A stretch of DNA of 64,000 nt from Chimonanthus salicifolius. Taxonomy: Eukaryota; Streptophyta; Magnoliopsida; Laurales; Calycanthaceae. The notes under the pieces are model-generated. The model saw only the letters and a list, made by a program, of their open reading frames with translations. It ran no database searches and had not been told where the DNA came from. Location of the stretch: assembly GCA_013350335.1 (NCBI GenBank), contig CM023540.1, positions 46,855,222-46,919,221 on the forward strand, in the 5' to 3' direction. Position 1 is the first letter of the stretch. Each line of letters begins with the position of its first letter. Of this stretch, positions 55,028-64,000 are shown piece by piece. A program made the translations under genes and the position numbers.

Positions 55028-58000
55028 TGTCACGTCGCGCCTTCCAACACTTAGACGGGCGTAATCTGACTGTACAAATTTAAATCACCTGCTGCCCAAA
55101 CGAGTCTTACATCAAAAAATCTGTAGCTAAATTCAAAACAACCATAATTACATTCACAAGGTAGCAGAATTCCTCAAGTTTACAACCTACTTGAAGACAT
55201 AATATCTCATTTAACCTTCCAAATAACTTAAGGGGTAAATATTACTCGCATAAGGATTTCTAAACACATCACTTACTCACATTCTCATAACAATCAAATT
55301 AAAGCGTTTTCAAATTTATCCATACTTGAATTTATTATCCAAGTTTCCACAAATTAAAAATTAACGAATAGACAACTTTCTCAAAGTCTCAAATTAAATA
55401 AGCAATCAACTTATAATTTAAATAATAAATTCTGCACTAACTAAACGTTTTTAAGAATTTTTCATCGACTCCTGGCATTCTAAGCTCAGTCGTGATCATC
55501 GTTCAGACCTAAGTCCAACGGATTGCCTGCAATATAAGGAATGAGCTCCATGCCCAGTAAATAAAACAATAACACAAACATAACGTATGATATTCCTACT
55601 TTCTCAATGATATTTCAAACAAACAAGAATAACAATTTATTTCATGTTCATGCCTTTGCAAAATGTAATGCCCAATGCCAAGTGCCATATTCCAACTCAT
55701 TATTATATTTACTGATTTTTGTTGGCCTTCCCGACGAATCGAGGATAGCACAATCATGGATCTCACCCTCATACCCCATGCTATGAATATGAGAATGTTA
55801 TACTCAATGCCAATTCAACATGCTTAATTAATCATGACATATAGAATTTTGATCTCCATTCTAAGCAGTTTATTACATCATAATCGATATCTCATTTACT
55901 ATAACATGCATATACTTTGAAATAAACATAGCAATAATTCAAGCATCATAATGATTTGAATCATATAGACCAACATTCAAATATGTACCATCAAGATTGA
56001 AATTCAACAATACCATACAATTAATCATTAATCTACGAATATAAAATCATTGGATCTTTCAATACATTAATGATTAGATTTCACAATCCGGACGGACTGG
56101 ATCTCCTCACAGCTATAGAATATTTAGCCAAAATCTCCCTTACATTACTGTGAGTAAGCACTGGATTATAACCATCCTTAACATGCATCCAGTATTTTCT
56201 AGATCCAACAATTACATTCATAACATACAAAACAATGTATAATTTTCATTGCACAATGACAAATAGAAGATTATATAAATAAATGGTATGTAGTGAATTG
56301 TTTCCCTCACCTAAAAGTTTGTGAAGTGCCAACAATGAACCCAAACGCTTTCGAAGAGATAACTAGCCTTGAGAACCCAAGTTTGCTGCGAATGCGATTT
56401 AAAGGTTCCAAGTATTAATAATATGTGGATTATTAACTGTGGGTGCTGGGTGCTGCTCTCACCTATGTATGCTGAAAATACAAGGTTAAGAGGCTATGTA
56501 TGAAATGGTTTCCTATCTCCGATTTGAGTTGGACTAAAAACGCTGGTTTGAACACCCAGTTTTAGGTGAGAAGATGATAAGTTTCACTAACCAGTTCTGA
56601 GTAAAATTCTGGGTCCAAACAGTTCTTAATATCAATGTTTTCAGGGCTAAAAATCAGTCCCATTAATTGGCCAATCTGGGGTTAGAAATCAGTCCCCAAC
56701 TTAGGATGTTTTTATTAGAGAAAGACTGAGTGATTACTGTTTACGGATAAAAAATTGGGACAGATCTGAGTCACTCTTTAAATCAAATTAATTGAGGTAA
56801 ATAAATTCAGCAAGGTGGCTGGCAGTAAGGGGACTAAGATCAGTCCCAATTATTGATAGTTTCAGGCTGATTAAGTTGTCCATTTTCGGCTGGAGGTCTA
56901 GCCAAATAAGATTTCTACATATATCTTTTACATATGGTTTTGAGTAAAACAAATTAATACACTGCAGATATTAAATTTACAGATTATGTAACTTTGATTG
57001 AAGATGGGGAAAATCTGAATATTGATTTTATTACTTCCCACCTTTCCAACTTGCTCAATTAATTCAAACAAATAGAAAAGTACCTTGGGAAAAGAAGGTA
57101 TGGCCGAATTATTTTGGGGTCATCAACCCATTCGATTTGTTTAACAAATTATACTCAAGGTACCTAACTATGAATTCTGCTGCGTCCAATTTCAATTGGC
57201 AGATTAGGACAGATTCTACAGACATATTTTGAAGTTGAAATCAGTCTCAACTAATAATAATTTCAGGCTGGTTGGGTTGTCCATCTTGGCTAGAGAAAGA
57301 GTTCTCTATAACTCATCAAACTAAGACTAAAATCAGTCTTAAAATCAGCCAGTTAAGGGCTAAAAAATAGCCCTTAATACCAACAGTTAAGAGGTCTCTT
57401 TCCCACAGTCCAGAGACTGAAATCCTCTCCTAACTGTAGCCGATCATGGAGTGAAATTCAGATCTCAAACATGGTCTGGCTTGGTTTAAAAATGTCAGGA
57501 AATGATCGGTTTAAGCATGGCTATTTTGGGGCTTTGGTACTATAGATCTAACCGAAATCAAACAAGTGGGAAGAGAGGAATTAAGAATAAAGCACGATGG
57601 GTAAATAACTGTAAACTAAGGTTGAAAACGACTGAAAACGACGGCAAGGATTGTCTCGGCTTCCTTCGGGTCGCTGCTGGTTGGGTTCCATCGGAATCTC
57701 CATCACAGTAATCTTAGAAGAGAAAGTGAAGTGAGGAAGATGCCAAGAGAAAGAGGGATTCGGTGCTTGGGATCGCAAATAGGGGTTTCCCTCTTCCTCT
57801 GAGTCTATATAGTTGATGGGGTCAACCAATCTTCAATTCCGGAAGCCACAATTGGTTCTTGCTCCTGGATTTTGGGTGGTTTCCACTTTCGAAAAGGATG
57901 GTAAGGATTTGAGTCCCAAACCAACAAGGAAAGGAGAAGAAAAGGGAAGACAGGGATTCGAGACCATAGGGATTTGTCGAAGGAGACGGAAGGGATGTGG

Positions 58001-61000
58001 GTCTTACTGTAATAAGAATCTCATCCATGTATGGGATAAAGGGAAACTCAACGAAAGAAAGTGTGGGTCTTATGGACCCACGCGACTTACCCAACTCGGG
58101 TAGGGTCGGATTTCCCCTTTTAATTAATTTGTCATAAAATAATTAAATTCTAGATACATAAAATGTCAAGCCCCGACCCGATATGTGGGCCCGGAACGAG
58201 ACAAATTTTTTTTTTCCCTAATCCCTAAACTCAGAATGTCCATGGTCTCGGATCTGCCTAAGCCCATGAAGAGATCATATGTTCAAAAAAGCTAAACTAT
58301 CACAAAAAGTTCTTATATATGCATAACAATGCACCAAAATTATACACTTACAAGTCTGGATATCCAACTGGTAAACTTAGACAATAATTACATAACAAGT
58401 CATCTAAGTAAATTCTATTCCAAAACCGCTTAGTAAAATTCAAAGGTTTCACAGCTTAGGTCATTGCAGGAAGGTCATCCGCTGCCTCCAGACCTTGTCC
58501 TTTATTGAGGTACACGTAAGCTTCTAGCCTAGTGAAGAGAACTCGAACTATTATAGATATAGCATGCGATTGAGAATTAAAGTCTACAATGCAGTCGAAA
58601 TATATAAGAGAACATGTGGCAAATATTCTTTTATTTCAATTCCTAATGCATATCATTATTTCTTGGACTCATTGGGGTATCCCACTCAACCCCAAGTATA
58701 TAGGTCCAGGGAATCTCACTCAACCCTGTTGAGGAATCCCACTTATCCTCAAATGCATTAAGTCAAAGCAGACAGAATGCAGCATCTTGCAAGAACTCGA
58801 CCTATTTAACAAGTGTGTGAGTATTTATGTTTAAAATACCCCATAAACAAAATTTCATATAAATGGAAAAATACATAGTTACCATTCACTGGTATAAAAT
58901 CCAGGCTTATCAACCCAAAGTAATCATATTCTCAACACCTGCCCAACCACGTTAGCATAGGGACATTCATAGATATATACAGATAATTACTTGCATATTC
59001 CACATATTCCAATCATAACATATATCATGTATATGTGAACATTACATAAAACATACACACATGCACATGCAAATAAGTCACAGTTGAGTCTCCTCACCTT
59101 GATCGGCGATGTTACGCGGGTTTCTCGATTTACGTGAAGAAAAGAGAGAAAGCTGGTCCACTGTTCCAATTAGATAATTGACGGAGTTAGACCTTATATA
59201 TTAACCTAAGATGACCCGACCGACAACTCAATGGGTCCGACTGACAGAACATAGTTGTGTCGGGATATACTCTTGGAATTGAAAAGGAAAGAGTGGAGGT
59301 TTAATTTAAATAGTCTAAGTCGGTCTTATTTCATATTTAACAATATGATAAAACCTCTCTAAAATTCCGAAACTCAAAAATGAATACATCCTTCTCCACT
59401 TATCTTTAACTACTCATAGTTTAAAATTTTATGAAATAATTAAAGAGTTTAAATAAACACAACCAATCTGATAAATAGGTGTATTTACAATCACTTTATT
59501 ATTTATGCAAATAATCACTTTCAAAATCATATCATAAAAATAATTAAGAATTAATATAACTTTTTAATTTCAGTTACTTATACACAAAATATATAAGTTA
59601 AAAATCTATGTAAAACATGGTATTAAAATCTCAAACCAATGATCAATTATTTGATCTGTACCATTTTCTTCACATTTAGTAAACAAAATACTAAACCCTC
59701 TTGAAATTGCACCCTGATGCATAGTAATTAAAAGTATCAATTTCCTTTAAAATCAATCAAAATAATTAAGAAAACTTATTAATCATAAAACAATTAATGC
59801 CATTTAAGAAATAACTCAAATGGGTGGTCGGTGGCTACATGTGCTTGCAACACCTTGAATGATGATGCTACCATGCAGGTGATTCTGAAACTAAAAAATT
59901 GGGCAGTGATTACAACTGTGGAAGAAAAAAAAAAAAGAAAACTTCATTTTTTCTTAAACCAAATCTAGAGATCCTTTACAAACTAAATCATAGTTTAAAA
60001 TTGCAATATATAGGTCTTAGCAAAAAAAGTCATTTCTAAAGGTGTTACTTAAAATTTAAAAGAAAAGGGGGCATTTTCCCTAAATTCTAAAAATCTAAAG
60101 ATGAAGCCCAAAATCAACCTATTTCACAAAACAAACAGTCCTGGAGCTACTAAAAGTTCGAATAGATAAATTTGTATACCTTGATCGTCGAAATCCACCG
60201 AAAAATGATGAAGTTTGAAAGCCCGGCAAAAACCCCCAACTAGAGCACGGTGGCTGCAAGAACAGTTGGAAGGAGAAGAAGAAGAGGAATAAAGGAAGTA
60301 AAAGGAAAAGAAAAGAAAAGAAAAGAAAGGATCGGTTGAAAAAGGAGGATGAAAGTGAAGAGGAAAAAAAAAAGAATCGATGGAGGATGAGAAGCCCTTG
60401 TTTATTTCTTCTTCTTCTTCTTTTTTTTTTTTCCTTCTATCTGCATCGGTCTCTTTTCTTTTTAACTCAAAAACCCCCTATGTCGGTGGTCTCTTCTTTT
60501 TTTTTTTTCTCTTTTTAAAATTATTTTGACACTTTTAAATATTAAAAAAAATTAACATTTTAAAACAAAAATCCACACATCTACACATCAAAATGTCAAC
60601 CGGGAAAATTCTTTTTGATTTAGAATTTTAAAACTAAGTTAATGAATGAAAATTGAGAATTTAAACACCTTAAATAATTTATTTTCCAACACAGATTATT
60701 TGAAGGGTCTCAACTCGAGAAGGTTTAGAAAATTTCAACTTTCCCACTACACTAACGAGTTGGGTCCACGGACTCCGAACTCGGGTCGAGTCAACTCTGA
60801 CTCTATAGAAAGCCCATTTGTTAATCTCTCAGATTAACTGGCACTAAATACAATCAACTATAATTAATCAAGTAATTATACGCTAATTTTGGTTGGGGTA
60901 TTACATAAAATTTGGAACTCATTTATTGATTTTAAATCCTTAATAGAATATTTCCAATTTAAATTCTAACTTAGGGGAATAAAAATCTATGTTGACAATT

Positions 61001-61223
61001 TATTTTTCATTACTTAATTTTAATTCGAAGGGGGCAAATTTATAAACTCTCATTGAGGGGAAAGTGTGTGAAATCGGGATCTAATATTCAATCCCTAAAT
61101 TCAATTGTATTTACCTCAAATAAATTAATCAAATTGACTAACAAATCAATTTAGACTAAGACAATTTTCTAAATTAATTTTACCTATCACTACTGACCCG
61201 GTACCCCGGGTCGGGTCATTACA
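55028..61223 (-). mobile_element. Gypsy 3' LTR (minus strand), split by solo LTR F
   Basis: On + it begins TGTCACGTCGCGCC and ends GGGTCGGGTCATTACA. Without the nested LTR F and its duplicated TAAAA it is about 3,449 bp. The polypurine tract AAGGGGGGTAGGA (minus strand, 61236-61224) adjoins its minus-strand start, and the integrase remnant lies beyond, so this is the 3' LTR of a minus-strand element. It is the same family as LTR D and the left-edge LTR. Confidence 0.92.
58164..60905. mobile_element. Solo LTR F (2,742 bp) with target duplication TAAAA
   Basis: Begins TGTCAAGCCCCGACCCG and ends TTGGTTGGGGTATTACA. TAAAA flanks it (58159-58163, 60906-60910). The outer LTR sequence resumes without a gap on both sides, shown by comparison with 1985-2060. 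It is a different family from the host LTR. Contains AAAAGAAAAG repeats near 60304 and T-rich runs near 60420. Confidence 0.9.
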
Positions 61224-61262
61224 TCCTACCCCCCTTACAGAAATTTCATCTTCGAAATTTAG

Positions 61263-62335
61263 CTAACGTATACCTTGCTCGTCGAATAATTTTGGATATG
61301 CCTGTTGCATTACTTCCTTCCGTTCCCACGTTGAGCCTTCTACTCCATGATGTTGCCAAAGCACTTGGACCAAGGAAATGGTCTTTGCGCGGAGTACTTG
61401 TTCTCTTGAATCTAAAATTTTAATAGGCTTCTCTTCATATGCGGCATCCTCGTTGACGTGCAAATCTTGCCAATTCAGCACATGGGAAGGGTCTGCATGA
61501 TACTTTCTAAGCATTGATACATGGAAGACTTTGTGAATTCGAGCAAGTTTGGGTGGAAGGGCAAGTGTGTATGCCACCTCCCCCACACGACTCAAGATCT
61601 CAAATGGTCCGATGAACCGAGGAACTAACTTCCCTTTGCTCCCAAACCGCTGAATGCCTCTTTGAGGTGATACACGAAGAAATACATGGTCTCCCACTGC
61701 AAACTCCAAAGGTCTTCGCCTACGGTCTGCGTAACTGTTCTGACGGCTTTGCGCTGTTTACAACCTTTGGCGAACTATCTTGATCTTTTCCATCGTCTCT
61801 CGCACCCAATTGGGTCCTATGGTCACCTTATCACTAGCCTCTTCCCAACATAGGGGTGATCTGCACGGTCTGCCATAAAGTGCCTCAAATGGTGCTATCT
61901 TGATGCTTGACTGATAACTGTTGTTATACACGAACTCCATAATGGGTAAGTGATCTTCCAAACTACCCTTTAAATGTAGTACACAAGCACGCAACATATC
62001 CTCCAAAATCTGAATAGTTCGCTCAGACTGGCCATCAGTCTGAGGGTGGAATGCCGTACTAAAACAAAGCTGAGTACCCAACTGTTTCTGAAGACTCTGC
62101 CAAAACTAAGACAAGAACCTTGAATCACGGTCTGATATAATGGTAGCTGGTATTCCATGTAACTTGATTATCCTATCCATGTATAGTTTAGCCAAGCTTT
62201 CCATAGGATCCGTAATTTTCATAGCAATGAAGTGAGCTGATTTCGTCAGTCTATCAACCACTACCAAACTGCATCGTTACCTTTTTGTGATTTTGGCAAC
62301 CCAGTAACGAAATCCATGGTAATATTATCCCACTT
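61263..62335 (-). pseudogene. Ty3/gypsy integrase and C-terminal end (minus strand)
   Basis: The minus strand reads, from right to left, WDNITMDFVTGLPK (about 62310), then damaged sequence, then TAFHPQTDGQSERTIQILED, VYNNSYQSSIKIAPFEALYG (core integrase), a stop at about 61758, EFAVGDHVFLRVSP, LVPRFIGPFEIL (GPY/F module) and a final KPIKILDSREQVLR...VLWQHHGVEGSTWE block of chromodomain-like shape. It ends at 61263 shortly before the polypurine tract. Protease, reverse transcriptase, RNase H, gag and the 5' LTR are missing; the break is near 62340, where Tourist-like sequence resumes. At least one stop and more than one frame change. Confidence 0.9.
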
Positions 62336-62753
62336 CCACTCGATTTAATAAAAATATTAATTCTCATAAAATTGTTAATATGTCAGTTTACCCCTACTTA
62401 CAGTTACTCATACTTAAGGGTAACCCCCTTAAAATTTACCCTTCATCCAAATGCATCATGTTGAAAATATTGACACATTTTTAAAATAAATTTCAAAAAG
62501 AATTAAATTGTTAATTACTTGAAATATATTATTTTTTAATTATAAATATATTTTTTTGAAAGATTTTATTTTTATAATATGTAATTGATAAAGAGAGGAA
62601 GACAAGGGGTAGGGTATTGTGAATACCCCAACCTCCAAAAGGGTATTAAAAAAATGAGATGAGGGGTAAATTTTCAAAATTTTACCCTCACCCCCGTTTG
62701 GTAACAAGGGGTTACGGGTTACCCGCTCTTATCCCCATCCAAACGCAGCCTAA

Positions 62754-64000
62754 GATTCTGTTCGACTCCGGTGACGATGCATGGACAACACACACTTCAA
62801 ACGTCTTTTTCTGGCCAAGAATTTTTTTTTATTAGAAAATGACAATCTTCTTTTAAAAAATATGCAACTCATTATCGCTGGAATAACTCCCAATATCAAA
62901 ACTTACAACTTACTAGCAGGCAGCAAATAAAAAAGAAAATATGATTTTAAAATTACAAAAAAAAATGAAAGAATTTTTTTTTAACAAAGGATACTAAATA
63001 TTTAGTTAAAATGAGAAAATAATGATGTATATTTCTTCCACATATAATTGCACATAAATTTCACAAATTGCTTTCCAATTTGAAAAAAAAATATAAAGGG
63101 AATAAATAGAAAAAAGAAAACCCTCAAGAAGATATCCAGTTGCTGCAACTTCCAAGATCAATCACTTAAAAAAAATTCATCATTTTGTTACTCTACTATA
63201 GTTGTTTTAAATTATTCATAATGTGATAATTTCTATCTTTGAGAGTTGGTTCTCTCATTCAAGGCATGTAGCATTCTCCGTCATCCTGATTTTATCTATT
63301 TGTCTTTTATTTATTATTTAACTCCGCACTCTAAAGAATATGGGAGGCGGCATCACTTCTGTTTTATAAAATAAATAACTTTTTAAATCAGATGGTTCAA
63401 TGGACGCATTCTAATGAGTACAATACTCTTTTCTTTTCATGATACTTCATTAATTAATAATGAAATAATATAATGTTTCCCTTGCTAATATATGAAAGCC
63501 TAAATCATCGTTAGCATAGCAATAATATATTATTATCTTATTAGAGTCGACTTTCAAATTTAATCAGACCAAGACACAGACTAGTTTAATAAAAAAAAAT
63601 TGAATTACTTAACATTTAGAATCTTAGACAGTCCACTCCAAATTTCTTCGATTTACTTCAACAAGGCATGTTTGAATTGGTTTGGCAATCAATTTAAAAA
63701 TCATTGATAACAACTTAATTAAATCTTTTTAATTGACAATTGTTTTTCAGAGTAATATTCTGCAGCAAAAAGAAAACTTCTGTATAAAGAGTAAAAGAGT
63801 GGAGTTATTATGAGGTCAGAAACTAAAGAATTGGAATATTAAAAGTTCTTTTCATTCTTGAATTAACAATGCCCAAAAATCAATGCTGAACATAGTGAAA
63901 AGAGAAAAAAAGAAAAAAAACACGAAAGATCTAGAAGTTTGTGAGTCAACTTGAAGAAAAAAGGGGCACCAGATGTGCAAGTATAACGCTTAGGAGGATG
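62754..64000. other. AT-rich intergenic sequence, nothing recognised
   Basis: No exon, RNA gene or repeat end was recognised on either strand. Poly-A and poly-T runs are frequent. Confidence 0.5.

Larger units (their letters stand above)
54909..62750. mobile_element. Tourist-like (PIF/Harbinger) element, split by a gypsy element
   Basis: Left end GGCTGCGTTTGGATG, right end CATCCAAACGCAGCC, a perfect 15-bp inverted pair. TAA stands outside both ends (54906-54908 and 62751-62753), the three-base duplication typical of PIF/Harbinger. Its own sequence is only 54909-55027 and about 62341-62750; the rest is the nested gypsy element. A second, inward copy of the right end (ACCCTTCATCCAAATGC, about 62436-62452) suggests two related elements side by side or an internal end duplication. 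Confidence 0.85.

Overview
This is a plant nuclear window. It contains one recognisable host gene on the + strand, surrounded and filled by transposable elements. The base composition, GT-AG introns of 1 to 13 kb, Ty3/gypsy and Ty1/copia debris, L1-type LINE fragments with a plant-style RNase H domain, and Stowaway- and Tourist-like MITEs all point to an angiosperm with long, repeat-loaded introns. The sequence alone does not identify the species.

The host gene is a purple acid phosphatase of the PAP27/PAP1 (nucleotide pyrophosphatase/phosphodiesterase-like) group. Eight exons lie at 5789-5881, 18821-18950, 21184-21265, 30339-30471, 37181-37386, 49095-49220, 51176-51485 and 52576-52800. All joins are GT-AG and keep the reading frame. 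The N-terminal exons lie left of the window. Coding sequence is 1,305 bp of a 47 kb span. All expected metallophosphatase ligands are present, but one extra base near 52781 shifts the frame and ends the protein about 27 codons early, with different last residues.

Layout: 1-2343 is the end of a gypsy-type LTR. 2344-5788 is intron with two LINE 3' fragments on opposite strands. Intron 5882-18820 holds a LINE tail, a copia 3' end with its LTR and a SINE-like insert, solo LTR A (10354-13832), and an LTR element of gag-protease type with both LTRs and a target duplication (15306-18681). Intron 18951-21183 holds a LINE fragment. Intron 21266-30338 holds solo LTR B (21473-25758), two converging copia 5' ends (26536-28247) and LINE fragments. 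Intron 30472-37180 holds solo LTR C (30972-33961) and a Stowaway MITE. Intron 37387-49094 holds solo LTRs D and E, a short-LTR element, and the split 5' half of a LINE (RRM-type ORF1, then endonuclease). Downstream of the gene are a LINE-in-LINE insertion and a three-level nest at 54909-62750: a Tourist-like element, broken by a truncated gypsy element on the minus strand, itself broken by solo LTR F. The last 1.2 kb is AT-rich with nothing recognised.

The most unusual signal lies inside the long solo LTRs. LTRs A and B carry many dispersed copies of a short hairpin-forming dyad (GGTTCGGCCAT, short loop, ATGGCCGAACC) and a second dyad class (CTTGATG...CATCAAG). LTR C and the copia LTR carry a different dyad built on TTCGGAA. 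No previously unknown gene system was found; the findings concern repeat structure, nesting history and the state of the phosphatase gene.
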